Positions 10,015 to 17,351 of a stretch of DNA of 17,459 bases are shown one piece after another; position 1 is the stretch's first letter, and every line of letters starts with the position of its first letter. A program made the translations under genes and the position numbers. The stretch is from Psychrobacter sp. (lineage in GTDB: Bacteria > Pseudomonadota > Gammaproteobacteria > Pseudomonadales > Moraxellaceae). Below the pieces are notes generated by a model, which saw only the letters and a list, made by a program, of their open reading frames with translations, was not told the DNA's origin and ran no database searches. The DNA lies in NCBI GenBank assembly GCA_012270355.1, contig JAAXIL010000172.1, positions 1-17,459 on the forward strand. The letters run 5' to 3'.

Positions 10015-10056
10015 AAAACCCCGCTATGTTTTCAATAAATCAAAAACATAGCGGGG
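10013..10056 (-). terminator. Strong intrinsic terminator between queG and kbp
   Basis: A perfect 14-bp stem (10019-10032 with 10043-10056; arm CCCCGCTATGTTTT) has a 10-nt loop. On the minus strand it is followed by six T (10018-10013), so it ends the kbp transcript best. It starts five bases after the queG stop and can also stop queG transcription, though with no T-run on the plus strand. Confidence 0.9.
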
Positions 10057-10164
10057 CTATAAAATTGCTTATTCAATCTAGAATGACAGTAGTACAAGGC
10101 AGACGAATGATGCCATATAAGCGACAGCCTAACACCTTAATACTGCTATTCTAAGAAAAATAAA

Positions 10165-10674
10165 TTAGGGCTTAGGAATACGCAATACCTGTCCGGGATA
10201 AATCTTGTCAGGGTCACTAAGCATTGGCTTGTTGGCTTCAAAGATTTTCATGTATTCATTGGGTGAGCCATAAACGTCGCCCGCAATTTTTGACAAGGTG
10301 TCGCCAGATTTCACGGTGTACATGGTTGATTCTGGGGCATCTTCTTCAATGTCGATATTATCAACAACTTTAGCAACATTTTGTACGTTACCAATGGCGA
10401 TAATGGCTTTTTCACGGTCGGCTTGTGTCTTGGCTCTGCCCGAGATTTCAGCCGTATCTGTGGTGCCATTATACTTAACCTTGAGGTCATCAATGTTCAA
10501 ATTTTGCTGTTGAATACGTTTCAGTAGCAAGTTCGCTACCGATTGAGCTGAAGGCTCTGTGCTGGCAACAGGTGTGTTAGCACTGGCATTGGTTTCAACA
10601 TTCGCTTGATGTTTATCATCATCACGATTAAAGATTTTATCGCCGATGTCTTTGGCAAAACTAAAAATTCCCAT
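10165..10674 (-). CDS. kbp: BON/LysM-domain protein, Kbp (YgaU) homologue
   Basis: The protein has 169 residues (E. coli Kbp 149). Its opening 'MGIFSFAKDIGDKIF' parallels E. coli 'MGLFNFVKDAGEKLW'. A linker at about 18-44, rich in Asp, Asn, Ala, Ser and Thr, leads to a BON domain at about 45-112 ('AIIAIGNVQNVAKVVDNI'). A LysM domain follows at about 117-167 ('YTVKSGDTLSKIAGDVYG' then 'IYPGQVLRIPKP'). In E. coli Kbp binds potassium ions and is cytoplasmic; no signal peptide is visible here either. The ATG at 10672-10674 has GAGGAT upstream. A promoter lies at 10769-10796 and a strong terminator downstream, so it is probably a single-gene unit. Function is inferred from the full-length match. 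Confidence 0.92.
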   Translation of the reverse strand: MGIFSFAKDIGDKIFNRDDDKHQANVETNASANTPVASTEPSAQSVANLLLKRIQQQNLNIDDLKVKYNGTTDTAEISGRAKTQADREKAIIAIGNVQNVAKVVDNIDIEEDAPESTMYTVKSGDTLSKIAGDVYGSPNEYMKIFEANKPMLSDPDKIYPGQVLRIPKP

Positions 10675-10768
10675 GAATATATCCTCGGTTATTGATTTTA
10701 AGATTATGATTGTGTGAGTTGGTCAATTTGTTCGTTTAGACCGAAACGCATTGACTCAAGTCCATTTG

Positions 10769-10796
10769 ATTATAGCGAAAGCCAAACTACTGATAA
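10769..10796 (-). promoter_or_regulatory. Predicted promoter for kbp
   Basis: On the minus strand, TTATCA (10791-10796) and a perfect TATAAT (10769-10774) are 16 bp apart. The transcript would begin near 10762, about 88 nt before the kbp start. The -35 matches consensus at four of six positions. Confidence 0.5.
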
Positions 10797-10817
10797 TAGG
10801 TGAAATGTAGTGAATTG

Positions 10818-10859
10818 TTACGGTTTTTCATCATTATCGTCTACAGATAAATCGCCCAT
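10818..10859 (-). CDS. Possible 13-residue peptide after acpP
   Basis: An ATG at 10857-10859 is preceded by GAGGTAGGG at about 9-nt spacing and opens 13 codons ending in TAA. The peptide, MGDLSVDDNDEKP, is acidic. It lies 31 bp after the acpP stop in the same direction. The good ribosome site is the only support; so short a frame can arise by chance. It could be a remnant or a leader peptide. Confidence 0.2.
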   Translation of the reverse strand: MGDLSVDDNDEKP

Positions 10860-10890
10860 TTAACCCTACCTCAGTTATGGCAGACGTCCT

Positions 10891-11130
10891 TTAGTCGAGC
10901 TTGGCTTGGATATAATCCATTGCCTTTTGCACGGTCGTCAATTCGTTGGAATCTTCATCGGGAATGGTGATGTCAAAGTCGTTTTCAAACGTCATGACCA
11001 ACTCAACCAAATCTAAAGAATCTGCACCGAGATCATTCATAAATGACGAATCATTGTTGATGTCCTCTACAGGTACGTCCAGCTGTTCGGCAACGGCAGA
11101 TTTTACTTTCAGTTCGATGTCTTTACTCAT
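10891..11130 (-). CDS. acpP: Acyl carrier protein
   Basis: ACP carries growing acyl chains on a phosphopantetheine arm through fatty-acid synthesis in the cytoplasm. The protein has 79 residues, is strongly acidic, and has the attachment motif 'LGADSLDLVELV' with the modified serine at Ser38. 'PDEDSNELTTVQKAMDYI' is the usual helix IV region. The ATG at 11128-11130 follows AAGGAAA. It lies 123 bp after fabG and appears to have its own promoter at 11188-11196, as suits a very abundant protein. No fabF follows it, unlike E. coli. Confidence 0.98.
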   Translation of the reverse strand: MSKDIELKVKSAVAEQLDVPVEDINNDSSFMNDLGADSLDLVELVMTFENDFDITIPDEDSNELTTVQKAMDYIQAKLD

Positions 11131-11187
11131 TGGGTTTCCTTAATTTAATGACAATCTAATGAGGGTTTATACAAATTTAGACGGTCA

Positions 11188-11196
11188 ATCATAGCA
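11188..11196 (-). promoter_or_regulatory. Extended -10 promoter for acpP
   Basis: On the minus strand TGCTATGAT is an extended -10 element (TG, one base, TATGAT). The -35 region is weak, as is common for extended -10 promoters. The leader would be about 50 nt. It lies in the fabG-acpP spacer. Confidence 0.5.
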
Positions 11197-11253
11197 AAAG
11201 TATCAAGATTAAACCATATTGATTAAAAGCAGTGCGTCATATTCGCCAGACTA

Positions 11254-11982
11254 TTACATATACATACCGCCATTGATGGGCAACACTACGCCCGTAATAT
11301 AACTGGCTTCATCGGATGCAAGATAGGCGACTGCCCCCGCCACGTCTTCTGGCTGTCCTAAACGTCCGACGGGAACGGCATCTAACATAGAATTAAGTAA
11401 GCGTTCGTCCAGCTCGTCGGTCATGTCGGTTTCAATCAAGCCCGGGGCAACGCAGTTGACAGTGACTTTGCGAGAGCCGATTTCACGAGCGAGCGTGCGA
11501 CTGAAGCCCTCAACACCTGCCTTACTTGCAGAATAGTTGGTTTGCCCGGCATTGCCCATTTGAGCGACGACTGACGTAATATTGATGATGCGTCCTTTTT
11601 GGTCTTTCATCATGCCCCGCACCGCTCGCTTGCTCATGCGATAGATGGCGGTAAGGTTGGTGTCGAGCACGGTTGTCCAGTCTTCGTCTTTCATCCGCAT
11701 AAGCAAGCGGTCTTGGGACACGCCTGCATTGTTGATTAACACCTGCACATGCCCATACACACTTTCGATTTCCTCGAACAGTTTGTCGATTTGCTCGGGT
11801 TCAGTGACGTCCAACACCCGCCCGATACCGCCAAAATCGTGCAGATATTCCTCAACCCGTTCCGCCCCTTCCTCGGTGGTTGCCGTGCCGATGACAAAAT
11901 GCCCGTCTTTGGCGAAGCGTTTGGCGATGGCTTTGCCGATGCCTCGACTAGCTCCCGTAACTAAAGTGATGGAGCGACTCAT
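11254..11982 (-). CDS. fabG: 3-oxoacyl-ACP reductase
   Basis: FabG uses NADPH to reduce 3-oxoacyl-ACP in each round of fatty-acid elongation. It has 242 residues (E. coli 244) and is a classical short-chain dehydrogenase. The cofactor motif TGASRGIG is at 9-16, NNAG at 84-87, and the active-site set is Asn110, Ser137, Tyr150 and Lys154 ('YSASKAG'). The C-terminus 'ITGVVLPINGGMYM' matches the family. Its ATG overlaps the fabD stop as ATGA (4-nt overlap), so the two genes are translationally coupled. The neighbours fabD and acpP confirm its role in fatty-acid synthesis. Confidence 0.98.
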   Translation of the reverse strand: MSRSITLVTGASRGIGKAIAKRFAKDGHFVIGTATTEEGAERVEEYLHDFGGIGRVLDVTEPEQIDKLFEEIESVYGHVQVLINNAGVSQDRLLMRMKDEDWTTVLDTNLTAIYRMSKRAVRGMMKDQKGRIINITSVVAQMGNAGQTNYSASKAGVEGFSRTLAREIGSRKVTVNCVAPGLIETDMTDELDERLLNSMLDAVPVGRLGQPEDVAGAVAYLASDEASYITGVVLPINGGMYM

Positions 11983-13022
11983 GTGTGAGCTTCCTTGATG
12001 CTGGAGATGACTTTGGTTAAGCGGTCAGGTTTGTCTGTAGGCAAACAAGTAATCGGGGTGGTTTGGCGTTTGGCAAGGTTACTTAGCACGGTGCCCGCTC
12101 CGCATTCGACAAGCATCGTGACATGTTTATCCGCCAAACTTTGCATGGTTTGCGTCCACAACACGGGGTGATGCAATTGTTCGATTAAAGCGGTTTTTAG
12201 CTCGGGCAAGGTGTGTTCGATTTTGGCATGGCGATTTTGAATGACCTCAATGTGAGGTAGCGTCAACGTCCTGCGAGCATTTAATGGTTTCGCCAAATCA
12301 TCGCTGGCAGGGGGCATTAAGGCACAATGCGATGGTACGCTCACCTTGAGTGGTACAGCTCGTTTACCCATACTGGCCACTAAGCTTTGCACTGCATCTA
12401 CACCAACCGTGTTGCCTGCCACGACCACTTGGCTGGGGCTATTAAAATTTGCCACACTAACTACGGCGTCATCATATTGCGACTCGGCTTGCTCACACAG
12501 GCTGATCACCTGCTGATCATCCAATCCCAAAACAGCCAGCATTTTGCTGGATACATTTTGCACCGCATCGACCATCAGTTTGCCTCGCTGATGCACCAAC
12601 TGTACGGCATCTGCTAAGCTGATCGCCCCGCCTGCACACAAAGCACTGTATTCGCCAAGAGAATGCCCTGCCAAAAAGACTGGGTGATGCGTGGATTTGT
12701 CGTCCACTGCCGGGTGCCAATGTAAAGCATCTTGCAAAATTCGCCAGATAGCCATGCTTGCTGTCAATAAAGCGGGCTGGGTGTACTCGGTTTGATTCAG
12801 CTTATGCTCATCTTGGCAAATCGCCCATAAATCTTCGCCCAACGCATCGCTTGCCTCTGCAAATGTGGTGGCGACTTGCGGATACTGCTCGTTTAGCTCG
12901 CAGAGCATTCCAACGCTTTGCGAGCCTTGTCCCGGGAACAAAACAGCAATACGTTTATGGACAGGATGACTAGCATCCAAAGGTTTGGCGCTTTTCTTGG
13001 CGTCTGATACAGAAGTTGGCAT
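11979..13022 (-). CDS. fabD: Malonyl-CoA:ACP transacylase
   Basis: FabD moves malonyl from CoA to ACP to supply chain extension. I place the start at ATG 13020-13022, giving 347 residues (E. coli 309). The frame stays open upstream to a TTG at 13064, but neither start has a clear ribosome site, and ATG is preferred. From this ATG, GQGSQ is at 31-35, the nucleophile Ser121 is in 'GHSLGEYSAL', the conserved Arg is 146, and the catalytic His232 is in 'SVPSHCALM'. The first 23 or so residues before 'KRIAVLFPGQGSQ' are an extension rich in Ser, Lys and Pro, not found in E. coli FabD. It overlaps fabG by 4 nt. plsX and fabH, which lie upstream in E. coli, are absent. Confidence 0.96.
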   Translation of the reverse strand: MPTSVSDAKKSAKPLDASHPVHKRIAVLFPGQGSQSVGMLCELNEQYPQVATTFAEASDALGEDLWAICQDEHKLNQTEYTQPALLTASMAIWRILQDALHWHPAVDDKSTHHPVFLAGHSLGEYSALCAGGAISLADAVQLVHQRGKLMVDAVQNVSSKMLAVLGLDDQQVISLCEQAESQYDDAVVSVANFNSPSQVVVAGNTVGVDAVQSLVASMGKRAVPLKVSVPSHCALMPPASDDLAKPLNARRTLTLPHIEVIQNRHAKIEHTLPELKTALIEQLHHPVLWTQTMQSLADKHVTMLVECGAGTVLSNLAKRQTTPITCLPTDKPDRLTKVISSIKEAHT

Positions 13023-13151
13023 AGGCGTGTCTTGATGAGACGGATAGAGAAGATGAGGATACAAGTTAACAAGGGGCTAGACAAATAAAAAGTCTAAACA
13101 AACCATTAGCGAACAGTGCGTAACCCTTATAAATAATAATACCTGCAAGCA

Positions 13152-13197
13152 TAAAAAAAGCCTAACGACACGGCGATTGCCAAATGTGCGTCAGGCT
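13152..13197 (-). terminator. Intrinsic terminator after rpmF
   Basis: On the minus strand AGCCTGACG pairs with CGTTAGGCT (one G-U wobble), extended past a single-base bulge by CAC/GTG, and is followed by seven T. The stem arms are 13186-13197 and 13159-13171. It starts about 30 bp after the rpmF stop, so fabD needs read-through or a promoter in the 13023-13151 spacer. Confidence 0.85.
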
Positions 13198-13226
13198 CTT
13201 AATATCACTAGGTGATGACCTATGAG

Positions 13227-13412
13227 TTATTCATCGTCTTGCGACACAGTGAATAACTGACGACCACGATAAAACCCATCTTTGGTCATGTGATGGCGAC
13301 GGTGTTTTTCACCAGTGGTTGCATCAATGCTGAGTGTCGGTAACTCCATACGATCGTGTGAACGACGCATGTCACGACGTGAACGGCTTTTGCGACTTTT
13401 TTGAACTGCCAT
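13227..13412 (-). CDS. rpmF: 50S ribosomal protein L32
   Basis: L32 is a small basic protein of the large ribosomal subunit. It has 61 residues (E. coli 57), opens '[20 protein letters not shown]' and has the conserved 'GEKHRRHH' and 'GFYRGRQL'. It lacks the zinc-ribbon cysteines, as in E. coli L32. The ATG at 13410-13412 is preceded by AGGAG at good spacing. It follows yceD after 231 bp and is closed by an intrinsic terminator. The yceD-rpmF pairing is classic across bacteria. Confidence 0.98.
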   Translation of the reverse strand: MAVQKSRKSRSRRDMRRSHDRMELPTLSIDATTGEKHRRHHMTKDGFYRGRQLFTVSQDDE

Positions 13413-13480
13413 GAGGAACTCCTATGCGGTGGAAAAAGGCTAATGCGTTATAACGAGATAACTTAAAATGACTATATAAA

Positions 13481-13486
13481 ATTATA
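13481..13486 (-). promoter_or_regulatory. Candidate -10 element upstream of rpmF
   Basis: A perfect TATAAT on the minus strand lies about 70 bp before the rpmF start, but no good -35 is seen at 16-18 bp. It could give rpmF independent expression. The area is AT-rich, so chance is a real alternative. Confidence 0.25.
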
Positions 13487-13581
13487 GCTATAGAGAATTA
13501 GCCCCTCTTCAATCGCTAAAAAATAATTAACGCTTGCAAGCGGATTAACAAGAGAATATAAAACGGGCGACTATACACGAA

Positions 13582-13638
13582 TTTTAGGTAAAAATAAATA
13601 GCTGCATCGCAAAATAGTTTATTTTTGCCTACCTAAAA
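13582..13638 (-). repeat. Long imperfect hairpin right after yceD
   Basis: Seventeen base pairs (TTTTAGGT plus AAAAATAAA at 13582-13598, against TTTATTTTT and ACCTAAAA at 13618-13638) are broken only by a 4-base bulge, GCCT at 13627-13630. The 19-nt loop lies at 13599-13617. It begins five bases after the yceD stop. There is no clean T-run after it, but the stem is AU-rich at its base, so it could be a weak terminator or an mRNA end-protecting stem between yceD and rpmF. Confidence 0.55.
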
Positions 13639-13643
13639 GTTAC

Positions 13644-14237
13644 TTACAATTTGCCTTTTAAGTCTGCCAATGCCGAAAATGGATTATCAGGTTCAGCCTC
13701 TTCAATCTCGCCCACTTGTTCTACTGCCATTTCACAGTGTTCATGCTTTGCCGATAATGGCACCGCAAGCAACAATTCATCTTCAACAAGCTGTGCCAAT
13801 GGCAACCAACGGTCATGCGATGTCGGCTGTCCTTGTTCGCCTTCCACGACCTCATCGAGCATTAAAAACTCATCGGACTCATCCAGTAAACTTTGTTCGG
13901 TTTCGCTCATCAGCAACGGCACATCGACGCTATGCGTCACAGGCATCCCAAGCGGTTGCAAGCCCCGCTGGCAAGTCCCCCACCCGTCACCGACAAACGC
14001 CATGTGCAAGGTGAGCAGTTGTCCTGTCTGTGTCAATTTGACATTTAATTTTATCGGGGGGTGCTCATGCTCCGCATCCAACTGATCGCCCAGCCGAGGA
14101 AAATCAGTCGGCGATACTTGCCCCGACCACGTAAAACCCAAATCTTGCCATTTATCCAAATCGATGCGAGTTGGCAGTCGGGGCGATGAAGGGGGTTGAT
14201 TTACTGACAAATCAGAAGGTAACGTGTTTTTTGACAT
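13644..14237 (-). CDS. yceD: YceD family protein (DUF177, 23S rRNA accumulation protein)
   Basis: YceD is encoded next to rpmF in most bacteria and is linked to accumulation of 23S rRNA; its molecular role is not settled. The protein has 197 residues (E. coli 173). The conserved C-terminal half is clear: 'VEDELLLAVPL' at about 151-161 followed by 'HEHCE', and the end 'NPFSALADLKGKL'. The mid-protein cysteine pair of E. coli ('CQRCG') is reduced to one Cys ('GTCQRGLQPLG'), so a metal-binding knuckle is not preserved. The ATG at 14235-14237 has no clear ribosome site. It is divergent from epmC by 65 bp. Confidence 0.9.
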   Translation of the reverse strand: MSKNTLPSDLSVNQPPSSPRLPTRIDLDKWQDLGFTWSGQVSPTDFPRLGDQLDAEHEHPPIKLNVKLTQTGQLLTLHMAFVGDGWGTCQRGLQPLGMPVTHSVDVPLLMSETEQSLLDESDEFLMLDEVVEGEQGQPTSHDRWLPLAQLVEDELLLAVPLSAKHEHCEMAVEQVGEIEEAEPDNPFSALADLKGKL

Positions 14238-14265
14238 AATCAGTTGAGCTAATAAGCGTTAGATA

Positions 14266-14294
14266 CTGTAATTGAAAGGCTATTCTACTATAAT
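14266..14294 (+). promoter_or_regulatory. Predicted promoter for epmC, close to the ATG
   Basis: A perfect TATAAT at 14289-14294 is 17 bp from a weak -35 (CTGTAA, 14266-14271). Initiation would fall at about 14301-14303, on or next to the epmC ATG at 14303. If used, the epmC message would be leaderless or nearly so. Confidence 0.45.
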
Positions 14295-14302
14295 TTGCCA
14301 TA

Positions 14303-14992
14303 ATGATTTTACTTGAGTGTCGATGGAATGGGCAAAAAGTGACAAAAATAGACTTATCCGACGATATTGGCAAACCCAGTACGCATAACCCTAATAATTC
14401 AAATTTCCAATCATTAAGCGATGACGAGCAATGCCAAGCATTAGTGATACTATTTGCATCAGTTTTTCCAGAGTTAGAAATCATCGGCGGGGCAGATGAG
14501 CCATTTTATCAAGCTCCTGTTTATCGGTCTTCTTATCAGTCGTCCTTTAGTCAAGACAAGACATTGGCAAATGAATTAACAGGTACTGAAAAATTACAAA
14601 GCAAGGCTAAATTATTTTTTCGAGCCAATTATCCAAGAAGTTTGCTCCACGAATTGTCACACTACTGCCTAGCGGGCAAAGCTCGGCGACAACTGGACGA
14701 CTTTGGCTATTGGTACACCCCTTGTGGTAGAGATGAAGCCCAACAACGAGCATTTGAGCAGGTCGAAGCCCGTCCGCAGGGATTGGAAAAGGCGTTATGC
14801 GAGGCGATTGGCATAGCCTTCTCACCCAGTTTGGATGATTTCTCAGGCAATCCAGCTTCAGCAGAATTTATTGAACAATTAGAAGTACATTACCAGCAGA
14901 TGCTCACCGCCCCGCCCCTATTGGCTAGACGGGCATTGGAAGCATTACGTCACTACCGACAAAACGTTCAACTACAAAACTCTCGAACGTAA
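14303..14992 (+). CDS. epmC: Elongation factor P hydroxylase
   Basis: EpmC (YfcM) hydroxylates the conserved, lysylated lysine of elongation factor P, the last step after EpmB and EpmA. The protein has 229 residues (E. coli 182). The iron-binding-like motif HELSH is at 116-120 in 'LLHELSHYCLAGKARR', followed by 'DFGYWYTPCGRD' at 133-144 and 'FEQVEARPQGLE' at 151-162. All match E. coli closely. The extra length is an N-terminal extension of about 35 residues and an insert near 74-102. The ATG has no ribosome site and lies where transcription probably begins. An in-frame GTG at residue 13 is an alternative start. yciO follows 48 bp downstream of the stop. Confidence 0.93.
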   Translation: MILLECRWNGQKVTKIDLSDDIGKPSTHNPNNSNFQSLSDDEQCQALVILFASVFPELEIIGGADEPFYQAPVYRSSYQSSFSQDKTLANELTGTEKLQSKAKLFFRANYPRSLLHELSHYCLAGKARRQLDDFGYWYTPCGRDEAQQRAFEQVEARPQGLEKALCEAIGIAFSPSLDDFSGNPASAEFIEQLEVHYQQMLTAPPLLARRALEALRHYRQNVQLQNSRT

Positions 14993-15040
14993 AATCTACA
15001 CCAAATGCAGACTGTTTAACAATAACCCCTAGGATAACGC

Positions 15041-15661
15041 AAGCCAACCCTTTATATACATACCGACAATCCGCAACCTCGCCTTATCAGTCAAGTGGTC
15101 GATGCCCTGCATTCTGACCAGTTGATTATTTATCCCACCGACACCAGCTATGCTTTCGGTTGTCGGCTTGGCTCCAAGCAAGCATTAGACAAATTAAAAT
15201 TGATACGACAATTGGATGACCGCCATCAATTTACGTTACTGTGTCGAGATTTGAGCGAGATTGCTACCTTTGCCAGCGTCGATAATCAGCAGTTTAAATG
15301 GCTAAAAGCTTCCACCCCTGCTCCCATTACTTTCGTTTGGCCCGCCAGTAAAGAGGTACCGAAAAAATTGGCTCATCCCAAAAAGAAAACTAACGGTATT
15401 CGAGTGCCAAGCAACCCAATTGCTCAGTCGTTGCTCTCGGAATTAGATGCTCCTTTACTCACCAGCTCACTGGTGTTACCCGAGCAAGATTTGCCTTTAG
15501 ATGACCCATTTATCATCGAAGAGCAACTTAGCAATCAAGCGGACTTATTAATAAATGCTGGCGTACTCACCACCAAACTCAGTACAGTGATTGATATGAC
15601 AGACTATCCACCAACATTGATACGCCAAGGGGCGGGCGACGTTAGTGCAATAATTGATTAA
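15041..15661 (+). CDS. yciO: YciO, Sua5/YciO/YrdC family, with start codon apparently lost (AAG)
   Basis: YciO belongs to the threonylcarbamoyl-AMP synthase fold family; its own cellular role is not well defined. The body matches E. coli YciO: 'IYPTDTSYAFGC', 'DDRHQFTLLCRDLSE', 'GIRVPSNPIAQSLL' and 'TTKLSTVIDMTDYPPTLIRQGAGDV'. The conserved N-terminus 'LYIHTDNPQPRLISQ' is encoded upstream of the first usable start (GTG at 15095), and the frame is open back to a TAA at 15035. Counting to the E. coli length (206 residues) puts the start at 15041, where the codon is AAG, one base from ATG. AGGA (15031-15034) sits 6 nt upstream, as a ribosome site should. Starting at GTG 15095 would give 188 residues and drop the conserved segment with no ribosome site. 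Confidence 0.85.
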   Translation, partial: KPTLYIHTDNPQPRLISQVVDALHSDQLIIYPTDTSYAFGCRLGSKQALDKLKLIRQLDDRHQFTLLCRDLSEIATFASVDNQQFKWLKASTPAPITFVWPASKEVPKKLAHPKKKTNGIRVPSNPIAQSLLSELDAPLLTSSLVLPEQDLPLDDPFIIEEQLSNQADLLINAGVLTTKLSTVIDMTDYPPTLIRQGAGDVSAIID

Positions 15662-15672
15662 AACTTAGAAGC

Positions 15673-15703
15673 AAAAAAAATCCAGCTATTAAGCTGGATT
15701 TTT
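15673..15703. terminator. Bidirectional terminator between yciO and rplQ
   Basis: A perfect 12-bp stem (AAAAATCCAGCT at 15676-15687 with its complement at 15692-15703) has a 4-nt loop. Five T end it on the plus strand and eight T follow on the minus strand. It therefore serves both the plus-strand yciO and the minus-strand alpha operon ending in rplQ. Confidence 0.92.
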
Positions 15704-15746
15704 AATAACCATTGCAGACCTATATTAAGCATTGGTTAAGCCATGG

Positions 15747-16127
15747 TTAAACATTGCTATCTGCTGGTAAGTCACGATCAACAAGCTCAACGTAAGCCAT
15801 TGGGGCATTATCGCCATCACGATTACCACATTTGATGATACGCAAATAACCACCTGGACGCGCAGCATACCGATGACCTAGGGGGCCGAATAACTTCCCA
15901 ACCCTAGCTTTATTCCGCATCCGATTGAAAGCCAAACGACGGTTTGCCACGCTATCTTCTTTCGCTAGCGTGATGAGAGGCTCTGCCACACGGCGAAGCT
16001 CTTTTGCCTTTGGCAATGTGGTTTTGATGAGTTCATGCTCAAACAATGAGTTGGTCATGTTTTGGAACATGGCTTTGCGATGACTGCTGGTGCGTCCTAA
16101 TTTAACGCCACTTTTACGATGTCGCAT
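15747..16127 (-). CDS. rplQ: 50S ribosomal protein L17
   Basis: L17 is a component of the large ribosomal subunit near the exit tunnel. It has 126 residues (E. coli 127) and opens '[20 protein letters not shown]'. '[21 protein letters not shown]' at about 33-53 and '[19 protein letters not shown]' at 79-97 are family signatures. The ATG at 16125-16127 follows AGAAGGA. It lies 62 bp after rpoA and is the last gene of the alpha operon, closed by the terminator at 15673-15703. Confidence 0.98.
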   Translation of the reverse strand: MRHRKSGVKLGRTSSHRKAMFQNMTNSLFEHELIKTTLPKAKELRRVAEPLITLAKEDSVANRRLAFNRMRNKARVGKLFGPLGHRYAARPGGYLRIIKCGNRDGDNAPMAYVELVDRDLPADSNV

Positions 16128-16189
16128 GGTGAATGAATCCTTCTAACTAAAACAAAATAAATGAAGTTACCTAATGAGCATCTCGGTAC

Positions 16190-17197
16190 TTAACGGCTAC
16201 GATAAGAGAAACGGTCATCCACTCTGAGGTCAGCAGGTGGCCAATTTTCCAAACGCATATCTAACTCTAAATCTTTTGACGCTAACACATCTTTGATTTC
16301 GGTCAGTGACTTTTTACCCAAATTTGGGGTTTTAAGAAGTTCAGTTTCTGAACGTTGCACCAAGTCCCCAATGTAGTAAATATTTTCTGCTTTCAAACAA
16401 TTCGCAGAACGCACGGTAAGCTCTAAGTCATCGACAGGACGCAGCAGCACAGGGTCGATTTCTTCTTTCTCTTTGACAGGCTCAGGAGTATCTTCTGCCT
16501 CCAAATCAACAAAGATAGAAATTTGCTGTTGTAAAATGGTCGCCGCTTTACGAATCGCCTCTTCGGGATCTATCGTACCATTGGTTTCGAGCTCAATAAT
16601 CAAGCGATCCAAATCCGTGCGTTGTTCTACCCGGGCATTTTCAACTTGATACGCCACACGAGAAACAGGACTAAAACTGGCATCCAATTTCAAGCGTCCA
16701 ATGGCTTTTGTATCTCCATCTTCACGGCGTTGGTTAGCCGGCTCATAGCCTCGACCCATCGCCACACGAAGACGCATTTTCAAATGTCCACGGTCGCTAA
16801 GCGTCCCTAAAACCAAATCGGGGTTAGCGATTTCAACGTTATGGGGCAATTCAATGTCAGCCGCTGTAATCTGACCAGGACCTTGCTTATCCAACGTCAA
16901 AAATACTTCACTTTGATCATGGATAGTCAATGCCAACCCTTTTAGGTTTAAGAGCAAATCAAGCACATCTTCCTGCAGTCCCTCAAGCGTTGAATACTCA
17001 TGATCAACGCCTTCGATTTCCGCCTCAATTACTGCGGCACCGGGTAATGAGGACAACAGAATACGACGTAGGGCGTTACCAAGCGTATGACCAAAGCCAC
17101 GCTCGAGAGTCTCAAGGGTTACGGTCGCCGTGGTGTCATCCACCGTATCCACGTTGATGGCATTTGGTGTTAAAAATTCAGTAGCATGTAGCATCAT
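16190..17197 (-). CDS. rpoA: RNA polymerase alpha subunit
   Basis: Alpha nucleates RNA polymerase assembly as a dimer and contacts UP elements and activators through its C-terminal domain. It has 335 residues (E. coli 329). The N-terminal domain has '[22 protein letters not shown]' at about 32-53. A charged linker follows at about 233-250 ('[16 protein letters not shown]'), then the C-terminal domain with '[16 protein letters not shown]' (Arg263, E. coli Arg265) and '[17 protein letters not shown]'. The tail '[11 protein letters not shown]' extends past the E. coli end. Two adjacent ATGs (17197 and 17194) follow GAGGTG; either can be the start. The 209-bp gap from rpsD is long for this operon. 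Confidence 0.98.
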   Translation of the reverse strand: MMLHATEFLTPNAINVDTVDDTTATVTLETLERGFGHTLGNALRRILLSSLPGAAVIEAEIEGVDHEYSTLEGLQEDVLDLLLNLKGLALTIHDQSEVFLTLDKQGPGQITAADIELPHNVEIANPDLVLGTLSDRGHLKMRLRVAMGRGYEPANQRREDGDTKAIGRLKLDASFSPVSRVAYQVENARVEQRTDLDRLIIELETNGTIDPEEAIRKAATILQQQISIFVDLEAEDTPEPVKEKEEIDPVLLRPVDDLELTVRSANCLKAENIYYIGDLVQRSETELLKTPNLGKKSLTEIKDVLASKDLELDMRLENWPPADLRVDDRFSYRSR

Positions 17198-17351
17198 AAA
17201 ATCACCTCGACGACTGTCACTTTGTAATTTTCAAAATATGTTTTCAAACTTAGAGTACCGTTAAGTACGAACTATTAAGGATGCCATTTATAAGCAAACT
17301 TATTAACGAATAACACCCTAATCTAACAATAGCTTATTAAGCTTCGAGTTA

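Noticed and set aside
13021..13064. TTG start for fabD at 13064
   Set aside because: It has no ribosome site and would add 14 residues absent from the family; ATG at 13022 is the simpler choice.
13531..13542. 12-bp palindrome CGCTTGCAAGCG in the yceD-rpmF spacer
   Set aside because: Several 12-bp palindromes are expected by chance per 17 kb and it has no fixed relation to a good promoter.
13651..14085. Plus-strand frame of 144 codons opposite yceD
   Set aside because: Serine/cysteine-rich antisense shadow; yceD on the other strand has a clear family match.
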